DNA from: Madurella fahalii
Lineage: Eukaryota; Ascomycota; Sordariomycetes; Sordariales
DNA length: 64,000 nucleotides
Assembly: GCA_029876055.1 (NCBI GenBank)
Contig: CM056874.1
Span: forward strand, 5,952,001-6,016,000
Direction of reading: 5' to 3'
The notes under the pieces were generated by a model that saw nothing but the letters and a program-made list of their open reading frames with translations, did not search any database and was not told the origin of the DNA. The position numbers and the translations under genes were made by a program. This document shows positions 11,458 to 21,676 of this stretch, piece by piece (the first letter of the stretch is position 1; every line of letters starts with the position of its first letter).

Positions 11458-12525
11458 CTATCCCTCGTAATCCGTAAACCCCGCCGTCGGCCCGTCCCGG
11501 TTTAGCAGGTACCGAAACCGCTCTCTATTTTCCAGCAAGAAAGAGGGAACATCCAAGTTATTCTCGATCCGATCGTACTCCTCCCCCTTGCGATCCCACA
11601 GATCCTTGCCATTCCGTATCCGGTCCGCAATCCTCCTCCGATCCCGATACTGCTCCGCATTCATCGACTTGTGCGAGAACGACTTCATCTTGGTCAGCAG
11701 CTCGTCCATCGTCTCGAAGCACGACGAGCAGTGCCAGCTGGCGTTCCGGAAGTCGGCTTTTTCCCACTCCTTGAACGGCCAGATGCCGCCGTCGCCGATG
11801 CGCAGGTCGTTGGGCAGCAGCGTCTTGCGCAGCCCCTGGTAGTATGTCGCCTGCGGGTGCGCCCACTCGGGCCCCCGGTGCAGGTACTGGAAGCTGTAGT
11901 AGTAGAAGCGGCTGCGCAGGGTGAGGCGGCGGGGAAACTGGCACTCGCGGAGCACGGCCAGGGTCGAGGGGCGCGGGATCTCGTCCACGTCCGATACGAC
12001 GATGACGTCGCCGAGGTTGGGCGCTTGGCGGCCGGTCAGGTGCGGGAAGACCTGCGCCAGCATCGAGTTGCGCTGGTGGTCCTCCATGTCCCAGGCGGTG
12101 CGGGGCTTGAAGTCGGGCGGGTACTCGATCTCGTGGTAGATCATCTTGGACTGGTAGGGGGCAAACTTGGACATGTTGTCCTTGAGAGTCAGGGGCTTGT
12201 CGAGACCGGTAAAAGTCCTGCGGCCCTCGACGAGGACAAAGTAGTCCACTTCGTCCCAAGTGCTGTTGAGGCGGATCTCGAGCCAGTCGAGCTCCGTGTT
12301 GATCATCATCAGGTCGTACACTTTGCGCGGTGTTTCGGGCGATTTGGGCTGGAAGCGCTTCCACCCGTGCGGGCGGCAGACGTCAGATAGCGCATTGGAG
12401 GAGGTCCAGCGCGTTGCTGGCGAGGACAAGTCGATTTCGTTTGCGACGTGGAAGAACAGCCAGACGAAACAGAGCACGACTGTTCCTCGGATTAAGCGCC
12501 GCCGCTGCGCCGGTCGAAGCAGCAT
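11458..12525 (-). CDS. Glycosyltransferase family 17 (GlcNAc-transferase III-like)
   Basis: An intronless frame of 355 residues from the first ATG at 12525; the open frame extends upstream but has no ATG there. A single hydrophobic segment at about residues 12-29, preceded by several Arg, fits a type II Golgi signal anchor. The lumenal part shows GT17 features: DYFVLVEGRRTFTG, the acidic DVDEIPRP at 179-186 (probable metal/nucleotide-sugar site) and the aromatic RFYYYSFQY region. The family founder is the animal beta-1,4-mannosyl-glycoprotein GlcNAc-transferase; what fungal members transfer is not known. Conserved Cys pairs (HCSSC) near residue 268 may be structural. Its upstream region is shared with riboflavin synthase. 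Confidence 0.88.
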   Translation of the reverse strand: MLLRPAQRRRLIRGTVVLCFVWLFFHVANEIDLSSPATRWTSSNALSDVCRPHGWKRFQPKSPETPRKVYDLMMINTELDWLEIRLNSTWDEVDYFVLVEGRRTFTGLDKPLTLKDNMSKFAPYQSKMIYHEIEYPPDFKPRTAWDMEDHQRNSMLAQVFPHLTGRQAPNLGDVIVVSDVDEIPRPSTLAVLRECQFPRRLTLRSRFYYYSFQYLHRGPEWAHPQATYYQGLRKTLLPNDLRIGDGGIWPFKEWEKADFRNASWHCSSCFETMDELLTKMKSFSHKSMNAEQYRDRRRIADRIRNGKDLWDRKGEEYDRIENNLDVPSFLLENRERFRYLLNRDGPTAGFTDYEG

Positions 12526-13250
12526 TGCACGCCGGATTTCCTGGGTCTCATACGGATCGAGTTCAGAGTAAAAGGAAAAGTAACGAAGGGAGGAACCGGC
12601 GATGTAGTCGGGCACTTGAGATTGCCATTCAGTTAGCACTGGAAGGAAGCTTGGCAGGTCGAGATGTTGCCTGGTTGCCTGCCGGGACAGTCCCTGCCTC
12701 CCTTACCACCGTGCACAGCATGCCAATAAACACTGTAATGCACTGTGGCAGCTTCCATTGGTAGCAGAGAATACGTATTCCGAATATCACTGAAGCAACT
12801 GTAGAGCGGGCATTTCAGGAAAGACGTAATGTACTTATGTCTAGGCAACATGATGGCTATGTAAAGGGCCATACACAATGTTATTCAATTTGCTTTGATC
12901 CAGACTTATACTCGACCCTAACCCTTACCTATCGTACCAGTCGCGGGGTAGCTTGACCCCATGCCCGTCGGCTTGGAGCTCATGGCCGAGGCTGGATCAT
13001 ATTTCTCAGAAACAAATCTTCATTGAGTCGTTTAAGCGATCCTGCTTGGAGAGAGGGAGAGAGAAAAAGATTCGCACCTTGCTTCCTCAGCGTTTCACAC
13101 TATCGGACGCTCTGAAGACGGCCGCCCCCGAGGACCCCACCATCGAGTTCAACTCATCGAGGGAGAAAACCGAATTTCATCTCACAACGCACACTCGCAT
13201 CGTACTCACACACTCGAACCATACTTAAACTCCTCTAAACTATTCTCACA
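12526..13250. other. Divergent promoter region, GT17 / riboflavin synthase
   Basis: About 725 bp between two divergent starts. It holds a telomere-like CCCTAACCCT at 12916-12925. No extra gene is seen. Confidence 0.55.
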
Positions 13251-14047
13251 ATGTTTACCGGCATAGTGGAAGAGATAGGCGGTAAAGCAACCCCATTTTA
13301 TTCTCCCTTTCTCCAGGTCTCACAACTAACAAAACACCCCTTTCCGAAGTCGTCGCCGAACTCAACCCGTCGGACGACACAGGCGGCACCTCCCTCACCA
13401 TCGCCCTGCCCGCGTCCTCCACTCTCCTCTCGGACGCACACCTAGGCGACTCCATCGCCATCAACGGCGTCTGCCTCACGGTAACCTCCTTCAGCACCTC
13501 CCCGACGGCGCAGTTCACGGTCGGCATCGCGCCGGAGACGCTGCGGCTGACCAACCTGGGCTCGCTCGGCGCGGGGTCGCGCGTGAACCTGGAGCGGGCG
13601 GTGCGGGCCGACACGCGGATGGGGGGCCACTTCGTGCAGGGCCACGTGGACACGACGGCGGCCATCGTGGAGCGGCGGCCGGACGGCAACGCCGTGACGA
13701 TGCGGTTCGCGCCGCGGAGCCGCGACGTGCTGCGGTACGTCGTGTACAAGGGCTTCATCGCGCTCGACGGCGCGAGCCTGACCGTGACGGCGGTGGACGA
13801 CGAGCAGGGCTGGTGGGAGGTGATGCTCATCGCGTACACGCAGGAGAGGGTCGTCACGGCCGCCAAGGCGGTCGGGGACACGGTCAACGTCGAGGTGGAC
13901 ATGACGGCCAAGTACGTCGAGAAGAGCCTGCAGGGCTACCTGACACGGCTGGACGAGGAGAGCGGAGGGGCTGGGGGGATTCCCTTCCTTCAGAAGATGA
14001 TGGAGAGGATCATCGCGCAGCGTTCAGCGGCGCAGGAGGGGAATTGA
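13251..14047 (+). CDS. RIB5: Riboflavin synthase
   Basis: Catalyses the dismutation of two 6,7-dimethyl-8-ribityllumazine molecules to riboflavin, the last step of vitamin B2 synthesis in the cytosol. The preferred model joins 13251-13281 to 13350-14047 (242 residues, close to the yeast enzyme). It begins with the invariant MFTGIVEEIG and continues VVAELNP. The intron 13282-13349 is 68 nt and has an ideal branch site, AACTAAC, 20 nt before its acceptor. Two lumazine-binding repeats are visible: the first with GDSIAINGVCLTVT, the second starting near MGGHFVQGHVDT and including GFIALDGASLTV. An alternative acceptor at 13316 would also keep frame and add 11 residues but needs a 35-nt intron. Confidence 0.93.
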
Positions 14048-14176
14048 ACCGGATTAGAGTAGACTGGCTTGGTAGTATTTAAAAAGGCTGTAGTAATGGG
14101 CGTGGCGTTGCACCGACGATGTTATGGACTAGCTGACGCCGCGACTCTACTCTTGCGGCTCCCCCTGACAGCCTCT

Positions 14177-15967
14177 CTATGCGTCCCCCCAAACCTCAGC
14201 CAGCTTCTGGCTGACGGCTTTGGAGATTTTCTTGCGTCCTAGCAGATGGCCGAGCCGCGACACGACGAGATCTATCTTGCGTCTTCTCCCCTCCTCCCCT
14301 AAGCCGCACCGCTCAAAGGCCTTGACAAACTCGTTAGGAGTCTTCCATACCTTTTGGATCTCGATGGCCTTCTCCCCCGTGATTCCCTTTGTTGCCATTA
14401 GGAACTTGAGAAACACGTCTCGCAGGGTTATTAGCTCAGATTTGGAAGCCAGTGATGCAAAAGCAGCATAACTGATGTGATGGCTGCTCGACGGCTGCGT
14501 CTCCCGGAGGTGCTTAATCAAGGGGAGATAGTTTTTTGCCGTCAAGACTTTGGTGGGTATCACGTCCAGCGTCTTGCTCTCGTATACCTTCTTGAGCATA
14601 TTCGTCATGGACGTCAAGTAGCTGATCGTGTCGTCCATCTTTTGCGTCCTCTTCACAAAGTACCCATTGACCACTTGCATCGACGCGATAGCTGACTGGA
14701 CCGACTCCTCATACTTTTGAAAGTAGGTCGCGTCCATGCTGATTTCCTCGACGAGGTAGATGACATTCTTCACCCCTGAGCGCCGTAGACGGAACTTTTG
14801 CTCGTGGAAGCGGCCATCCCGAATAGAGCCGCAGAGGTCATCCAATCTCTTGCGCTCCACAATCCAGTCGAGAACCACCTCGTCGTCTTCTGCGCCCTGA
14901 CCAGTCAGCCAGCCGGGCTGCTTGCACCTCGCAACCCACAGAGCGTCACCTAGTTCCAACGCACGCACGGTAGGGGCGACTCCTCTCTTCGCAAGTTCCT
15001 GCTGCATATAATCTCGATCCGTCTTCGCCCTGACCTCGCGGTTGTCCAGAACTAGCTCAACCGTAAAGGAGCCAGGAGTAAGTTTGATGGGCACGAATGA
15101 GGGTAGTTCCGAAGCATCAGATACGGCGTTTCCATCAGCTACCACATCTTCGAATGCAGATTTCCTGGGCTGGTGAGGGCCGACGCCGTCGTCTTCATCG
15201 TCGAGGACAATGGTTGAAGCAGCCCCCGGAAGTGAGATATTCCCGGGCAATGCAGCTGTCCGGTTGTGCCCTGCAGGCCCCGCAGTTGGTGTGGCGCTTG
15301 AGCCTGCATCTCCGGTCTTAGCAAGGAGCGTCTCCCGAATCCTCCTGGCGACTTCCCAGCCCTCATCAGTCAAGGCATATCTCTTCAGGGGCCGACCACG
15401 CTGATACACCAGCTCCTTTTGCTCTAGCGTTTTCATCGAGGCCCATGCCGTGTTGAACTTGGTGGGATCCGAGGGCGCCGTGAACGACGAGTCACAGTGG
15501 GGCTGAGCTGCCTCTATCAGCTCGGCTTTGGGCAGGCCCACGCGATTCCCGTCCAAGTTGGAGAGAGCAAGTATCAGTGCATATGCACCAGATCGGTATG
15601 CCGGTACGTATGGCTTGGCGTTCCTTGCTTTTTTGGCCGGGCGGGCGGGCACGTCATCCTCGTGGTCGTGCTGTTGTGTGTTTGATTTGCTGGCTCGCTT
15701 TCTGTTGCGCGGATACGCCGGCATGGGCAGGCCATTCTCCTCGCAGTGATTCCGAAGCTTTTCGGTAAGCCGCTCACACAGTTTCGGCCCGAATCCTTTC
15801 AGCTGCTGCAACTCGGAGGGGTGCTGGAAGGAGATAGGGCAAGCCTTGAGCGAGTCGTAGGCATGTTTGTAGGTGGTGACGCCCTTGGAGTTTTGCTGTC
15901 GAGCTTTATCCCACCATTCTTTGACCCATTCGAGGAGCAAAGGGTTTGCACACGTGGTTTCAGGCAT
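14177..15967 (-). CDS. MUS81: MUS81 structure-specific endonuclease catalytic subunit
   Basis: Single-exon gene of 596 residues. MUS81 pairs with an EME1/MMS4 partner and cleaves branched DNA such as 3' flaps and nicked Holliday junctions during replication-fork repair and recombination in the nucleus. The N-terminal helix-hairpin-helix region contains LKGFGPKLCERL (about 56-67). A winged-helix region covers about 120-215. The XPF-type ERCC4 nuclease core starts near residue 302 with ELVLDNREV and holds the diagnostic ERK catalytic motif at 371-373 (IVERKRLDDL). The C-terminus carries the tandem HhH region. A Lys/Arg-rich stretch at 88-115 may be a nuclear signal. Length and domain order match fungal orthologues; no lesion is seen. 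It is convergent with riboflavin synthase, only about 130 bp away. Confidence 0.95.
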   Translation of the reverse strand: MPETTCANPLLLEWVKEWWDKARQQNSKGVTTYKHAYDSLKACPISFQHPSELQQLKGFGPKLCERLTEKLRNHCEENGLPMPAYPRNRKRASKSNTQQHDHEDDVPARPAKKARNAKPYVPAYRSGAYALILALSNLDGNRVGLPKAELIEAAQPHCDSSFTAPSDPTKFNTAWASMKTLEQKELVYQRGRPLKRYALTDEGWEVARRIRETLLAKTGDAGSSATPTAGPAGHNRTAALPGNISLPGAASTIVLDDEDDGVGPHQPRKSAFEDVVADGNAVSDASELPSFVPIKLTPGSFTVELVLDNREVRAKTDRDYMQQELAKRGVAPTVRALELGDALWVARCKQPGWLTGQGAEDDEVVLDWIVERKRLDDLCGSIRDGRFHEQKFRLRRSGVKNVIYLVEEISMDATYFQKYEESVQSAIASMQVVNGYFVKRTQKMDDTISYLTSMTNMLKKVYESKTLDVIPTKVLTAKNYLPLIKHLRETQPSSSHHISYAAFASLASKSELITLRDVFLKFLMATKGITGEKAIEIQKVWKTPNEFVKAFERCGLGEEGRRRKIDLVVSRLGHLLGRKKISKAVSQKLAEVWGDA

Positions 15968-16646
15968 TTGGAGGACACAGCCTCAGCAAAAGTAAAGAAA
16001 CGGGACAACGCGGAAGTAAACAGATATCTGCCGGCAACAGATCGAGCTGGCAGAATGAAGAGGCAAGCAAAAGGGGAGAAAAATAGGAAAAAAAAAAAAA
16101 AAGCAAAAAAGCGCAAGCAAGTACTGTAGCAACTGGAAGCAATGAATGTCTGCCCCGGCGATGTGTCAAGTTCTAGTACCGCGACGCATTGTTTGTCGTC
16201 TCATTCCTTTGCTGCGGTTGCTACAGCAGTTGGTGATTACTTTGGGGGAGTTAGACGCGTAAAGTGCGGCGCGCGAGATGCAAGCTCGGCAGTGGGCGAG
16301 CCAAGAAGACGCAGGTTGTTCCAAATTCAGCTTAGCCCGTGCTCGATCCCCCATCCCACCTCTGCTAGCTGTCGAAGGTCCCCACATACCCACCAATTGA
16401 CAACTGCGGGGCATCGCCAACTCGACGGCCTCCACCCCTCCACCTGCCATCCCTCCGCCTACCGCCTATAGCTTGCTTTCCCACTTTCCCTCCCTCTTCT
16501 CTCTTTCCCTAGCTTATTAGAAGGTCCCGAATATAACCCAGAACCATACCCCTCGGCCTTGCAACCTCGCCCGCCTTCCTGAGGCCTTCCCATCCTCTCT
16601 CACTCTGCCCCACCCCACCATCAGCTCCGCGATAGCCACGTCCAAA
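15968..16646. other. Divergent promoter region, MUS81 / AGM1
   Basis: About 680 bp. It contains an A-rich run near 16089-16116 and CT-rich leader sequence before the AGM1 start. No other gene is seen. Confidence 0.5.
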
Positions 16647-18341
16647 ATGGAAAATGACGACCAGCTTATCATAGCCGCCTCGGCCAAGCATCCCATTGTC
16701 GCCCTCGAGAAGGGCCAGCTGTACAAGTATGGCACCGCCGGCTTCCGGATGAAGGCAAACTTACTCGAGGGCGTTACCTTCCGTGTTGGACTGCTCGCGT
16801 CGCTGCGTAGCCGGAAGCTTAACAGTCAAGCCATCGGCGTCATGATCACGGCCAGCCATAACCCGGCTAGTGACAACGGCGTCAAGATTGTCGACCCTAT
16901 GGGCGAGATGCTCGAGCAGGATTGGGAGCGCTACGCAACCGCCCTGGTCAACGCCCCCAGCGACGAGGAGCTGGTGGGCATCTACCGCAAGCTAGCCACC
17001 GATCTCAAGGTCGATCTCCGGGCTCCCGCCAAGGTCATCTACGGCCGTGATACCCGGCCCTCGGGTAGCACGCTCGTCTCGGCGCTTGCCGACGCCCTTG
17101 ACGCCACTAACACCGAGCACGTAGACTACAAGCTTCTCACCACACCGCAGCTGCACTACCTCGTGCGGGCTACCAACACCGAGGGCACCCCGCTGTCATA
17201 TGGCAAGGTCAGCGAGGCCGGATACTACGAGAAGCTCGCCGAAGCTTTTGTTCGCGCTGTGAGGGGGCGGAAAATCGACGGCACTCTGTTGGTGGACTGT
17301 GCCAATGGTGTTGGGGGTCCGAAGTTGTCCGAGTTCCTCAAATACATCCCAAAGGACAAGGTCAACTTCGACGTCAAGGTTGTGAATGACGATGTTGTCC
17401 GGCCGGGTGTTCTCAACCTCGACGTAGGTGGCTTCTTGTCGTTTTGACTCTTGAGCTAGTTGCTAAGCTTCTCTCTCTAGTGCGGTGCCGACTTTGTCAA
17501 GACGAAGCAGAGGGCTCCTCCTAACCCAAAGCCTCAACCAGGCCTCAGATGCTGCTCGCTCGACGGCGACGCTGACCGGCTAATCTATTACTGGGTCGAC
17601 CCCGAGAGCGGCTTCGTGATGCTGGACGGCGATCGCATCTCATCTCTTGCGGCTTCCTTTATTGGTGACCTAGTTGAGAGCGCTGGGCTCAAGGACGAGC
17701 TCCGCATTGGCGTCGTCCAGACCGCCTATGCCAACGGCGCCAGCACAAACTACATCACCCAACACCTCAAGCTGCCCGTCATTTGCACCCCGACCGGTGT
17801 CAAGCACCTCCACCACGTCGCGCAGGGCTTTGATATCGGAGTTTATTTTGAAGCCAACGGCCACGGAACCGTGCTCTTCTCGCCCGACGCTCTCAACGCC
17901 TTCAAGAACACGGAACCGCAGTCGCCCGCGCAAAAAGACGCCCTCGACACTCTGGCCGCGCTCGGCGCCTTGATCAACCAAACCGTGGGCGACGCCATCT
18001 CGGACATGCTCATGGTTGAGGTGATCCTGGCACACAAGAATTGGACGCTGCGCGACTGGGCCATGACGTACGCCGACCTGCCCAACCGCCTGGTGCGCGT
18101 CGAGGTGGGCAACAAGGACCTGTTCCGCACGACCGACGCCGAGCGCCGCCTCTCGCACCCAGAGGGCGCTCAGGAGGAGATCGACCAGGCCGTCAAGAAG
18201 TACAAGGACGCGCGCTCCTTCGCCCGGGCCAGCGGCACAGAAAACGCTTGCCGTGTTTACGCTGAGGCCGCCACCCACTCCGAGGCGAACGAGCTAGCCG
18301 AGCGTGTCGCGCGCATCATTGAGCGCTACGGTTCCCAGTAG
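16647..18341 (+). CDS. AGM1: Phosphoacetylglucosamine mutase
   Basis: Interconverts GlcNAc-6-phosphate and GlcNAc-1-phosphate, the step before UDP-GlcNAc formation, so it supplies chitin, N-glycan and GPI synthesis. Exons 16647-17423 and 17481-18341 encode 545 residues, normal for eukaryotic AGM1/Pcm1. The phospho-Ser active site is Ser70 in MITASHNPASDNG. The metal-binding loop is DGDADR at 287-292, directly after the intron. The C-terminal phosphate-binding loop is RASGTEN. The intron lies between LNLD and CGADFV with a CT-rich tract before its acceptor. No irregularities are visible. Confidence 0.96.
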
Positions 18342-19682
18342 TATGGTAGCTCTAGCAGAAGGACACCACCGTCGTCGGCATCTGAGGGGAAGTCATCTTA
18401 CCGCTCCAGGCCGGGACGAGGATGGTGAGCGGCCCGGTGGGTCTGAAAGATGTGGCTGGAGACCCTAACGCTCCCGGGATGGATCAAAGTTCGGCCTGTT
18501 ATTCACATCAGCCTCATCAACTTCTCTTCTAGCATGAGAACGACGTGGATCTCGTCTCCGTCCTCGTCCTCGCCGGCCTCTCCTAGAATGAGAACGACGT
18601 GGCTTCTTCATCATCGTCGTCGTCCTCCTCACCATTATCCAAAAAGCGATCTGGGTCCGGTGGGTTCACAGCCGTGAGACCGGAAGAGGGTTTTGGAGTA
18701 TGCGTTACCGTGGGGAATGCTAAAAGTTTCAAAATGGAGCTGTTGATGTCAATGGCGGGAGGAGAGTGTGACCTGAGGTTGTGACGCAGGATTGAATACA
18801 GAAACAGACATTGTCAGCTACGAATATGTTATGACATGGATAAAAACGGTGTTGAGGGGAAGCGTGGAGTACTTTGTTCTCTTTTTTTTTCCAAGGCGTT
18901 GAGTTGCGATACAATGACTAAATAAAAAGCGTGGGTTTGCTTGTTGCCGTTCGCTTGCCACCACTTATTTGCTTTCGTTGCCTGCCACTGTTGAATGTGT
19001 TTGCCTCCCGACCTCTTCTCTGCGTCGTCTGCTCCTGTTTGCTACTTTTTTCTCGGGAAGTTGGCGGGTTTCGTTGGGTAGATATGTGCAGGGCGGCGAT
19101 AATCGATAATCAACGATAAAAAAAAAAGTTAAAAAAAAAAAAAATGTGTGTGCTGGCGTAGGAGGTATGAGCAAGAAAAACAACGAGTGACGAAGATGAT
19201 GAAGCAGATCAGGAAGAGGGTTTGGCAAAGAAGAGAGAAATGGATACTTCCTTACTACTACCCTCACCCACATGGCGGATGCATTTAACGTTTGAGCAAG
19301 CATCGGGAGGATCACACAAAGTCAAGAGTGGTTAACTGCATAGAGAAAGTTGCCTCTATTTCTCTCCTATTTTCGGGTATCCTATTCATGAAGACCCTCA
19401 TGATCATGATGCAGCACACACACACACACCCGCCCGCTCTCTCTGCTCCCTTTTGCTCGGTTGCGCAGGAATAATAAGACAAACGAACGCCAGTAAAATC
19501 CTTCTCTAGACATTAAAGAACAAACAGCGTGCACCAGCAATGCTAATCCCTGATAGTGTTTCGCTTTTCCCCTACCCTACATCAAGACTTCCGCACAAAG
19601 ATCAGTGTAGCGTGGGGAGTGCTTCCCCACCGACTTCGGGCTGCTCGCTATCAAAGGTAGAGACCTTCAACTCAGATGAATC
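18342..19682. other. Convergent intergenic region, AGM1 / PRMT1
   Basis: About 1.3 kb between two 3' ends. It holds a 15-bp direct repeat (18534-18548 and 18588-18602), A-rich runs around 19117-19143 and a short CA repeat near 19416-19430. No protein-like frame is evident; a non-coding RNA cannot be excluded. Confidence 0.5.
18534..18602 (+). repeat. Direct repeat of 15 bp
   Basis: ATGAGAACGACGTGG occurs at 18534-18548 and again at 18588-18602, 54 bp apart, within a CT-rich segment. Both copies are identical. Confidence 0.9.
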
Positions 19683-21031
19683 CTAGCACATCTTGTATAA
19701 GCAAGTTCCTTCGGCCTGCCTCTTTGGATCCTGTGTTTCCAAGCGGTACTCGATCTTGATGTCGAGGTCACGCCTGTTCTTCTCGTTGGGCCGGTTGTGC
19801 AGTGAGCACTCGACCTTCTCGCCTTGCTGGACTGTGAGCACGTCCTTGAGGTAGAACACGGTCTGTTTCCAGTGCGTGTACTTGGTGTGTGGGCCGGTGG
19901 AGAAGCGGATCGGCTTGTGGCAGGCCGTGAACTCAATGTCGAACCACGCCACGAGGGCGTGGATGAAGTCGTCCCTTCGGGCGACAAGGTCAAAGGGGCA
20001 GCTGAAGGCCAGGTCGGACGGCTTGCACTCGTAGAGGTTGAGCGTCAGAACCGGCGTTGGGTCCGTGACCACCGCCTTCATCTCGACCGTATCGACCAAC
20101 GGCTCCGAGAGGGCTGTCTCTTTCAAGGGTGTGTAGTTGAAGCCGTAGACATTGTCCCAGACTGTGCTTTTAGTCAGCCATCGTTGATCAAAGCGCGTGA
20201 TAGCAAGGACCAGGCATACATCCAATCTTCTCCTCTTTGTAATCACCATCCTCGATGCCGGCGACAAAAATTGTAGCCCTGTCGGGGAAAATGAGGCCGT
20301 CCTTGGCCAGATACCTGTCCCGCGCGTAGAGCACCGTATCCAGCATGCTCTCATAAAGAAGGAAATAACCCATCCATTCTGAGATGATGATGTCCACTTT
20401 CTCGTACGGCATATCGATCTCCTCCATCTTGCCCTGAATCAGCGTGATTTTGTCCCCGAAGCCGTTGATCTTGACGATCTCGCGCGCCTTGAAGATGATG
20501 GTCGACATGTCGACGCCAATGACATGCTTCGCGCCGGCCTTAGCCGCAAACCTAGATATGTTGTGTGAGCCCATTGTACTAGGTGGGGGGTGGCTCGGGA
20601 GAACCTTACATGGAGAGAATGCCCGTGCCGCATCCCACATCCAACACGACCTTGTCCTTGAAAATATGCTTGTTCTGGATGATGGCATTCATGTACGATC
20701 TCGTCCGGACTTCATCTTTCTTTTGAGGCGCACGTCTGTCAGTGATCTTGTCTTGGGCTGAACGATGGTGGGGCAGCGAAATGTACACACCAACATTTCC
20801 TCATGGATGCCTTTTGTTGTGGAAGCGCAATGGTTAGCAGAGGGATGCGTGAGAGCCGTTTGATTTGCTCACCATGGTGGTTATAGCTGGAAGTACAGGC
20901 GTTAGCATCGATGCGCGAGCAAGGCGCGATTTGGGCCGGGGGACTTGCCTGTTGAAGTAATGCTGCTCAGAGTGTTCGAGCGCTTTTAGCTGCTTCTCGG
21001 CAGTCTCAATATCCATGGATTCGCCGGTCAT
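19683..21031 (-). CDS. PRMT1: Type I protein arginine methyltransferase (PRMT1/RmtA)
   Basis: Transfers methyl groups from SAM to arginines of histone H4 and RNA-binding proteins (asymmetric dimethylarginine). Six exons: 21031-20949, 20886-20873, 20810-20791, 20719-20610, 20551-20220 and 20161-19683, giving 345 residues. The second and third exons are only 14 and 20 nt. Splicing is required to build the conserved YNHHGIHEEMLKDEVRT segment. The first intron uses a GC-AG pair (donor GCAAGT). SAM motif I is VLDVGCGTG at 63-71; the double-E loop is SEWMGYFLLYESM; the THW loop is YTHW. The splice between exons 5 and 6 recreates KIGFWDNVYGF. The protein has essentially no extension beyond the catalytic core. 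Confidence 0.95.
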
Positions 21032-21676
21032 CGTGAGGTGTGGGAAGTTTCAGAAGGAAGAACCTGATGGGAAGGGACAAAGAAGAAATCGTAAAGACGT
21101 GCCCAAGTGAGAAAACTTTCTAGAAGAATGCTGGACGGGGAAAAAGTAGTAAATGGGATCGCGGCCAGAATCTCGATCTTTGCGTCGCAGAGAATTTCCA
21201 GGTTGGGCGGAAATGTGGGGAGCCCCGCAGTGAGAAAAATCCCCCACTCTGGTCTGCAGGAAGGGACAGGAGGCTGTTTCGGGTAGGCACAGTCAAAAAG
21301 ACGGGTCTAGATGGGCGCTGAAAATCACTACATAGGAAAGAACCCACAAAAGGCGTCTCCGGAAAGCTGGTTTTCCCGTATTATTGAGCGATGAGTTTCT
21401 CGGCTCCTCGATCCTGATAGTAATGTGAGGGCCACCCTAACCCCCCTCGATCATCCGGATCCCAGTCTGATCTTTTGGCCTTTGCCATGTCCTGCACTAG
21501 TGCGGGCAAACCTTAACTCTGGCTGCCCATGCGTTTTTATCCCAGTCTCCACCCGGAATCGCCTCCAGAGATAACCCAGGGTCTTGCCCGCTCCCGAACC
21601 ACCTAAACTCCGAAACCATGCATGCGTGAACTGAAGAACGGAGAGCCAAAAAACAATGCGACTCTCGCCCGCTTTC
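21032..21676. other. Intergenic: PRMT1 promoter and MOB 3' end
   Basis: About 645 bp. It holds a telomere-like CCCTAACCCC at 21435-21444, about 400 bp upstream of PRMT1. No gene is seen. Confidence 0.5.

Noticed and set aside
11671..12390. 239-codon plus-strand frame
   Set aside because: Antisense shadow of the GT17 gene; its composition is Val/Arg/Gly-rich without any domain.
13282..13316. 35-nt intron in riboflavin synthase as the main model
   Set aside because: Too short for fungal introns and lacks a branch site; the 68-nt alternative has both and aligns better with the family start.
17670..18278. 202-codon minus-strand frame
   Set aside because: Antisense to AGM1 exon 2; no protein-like features.
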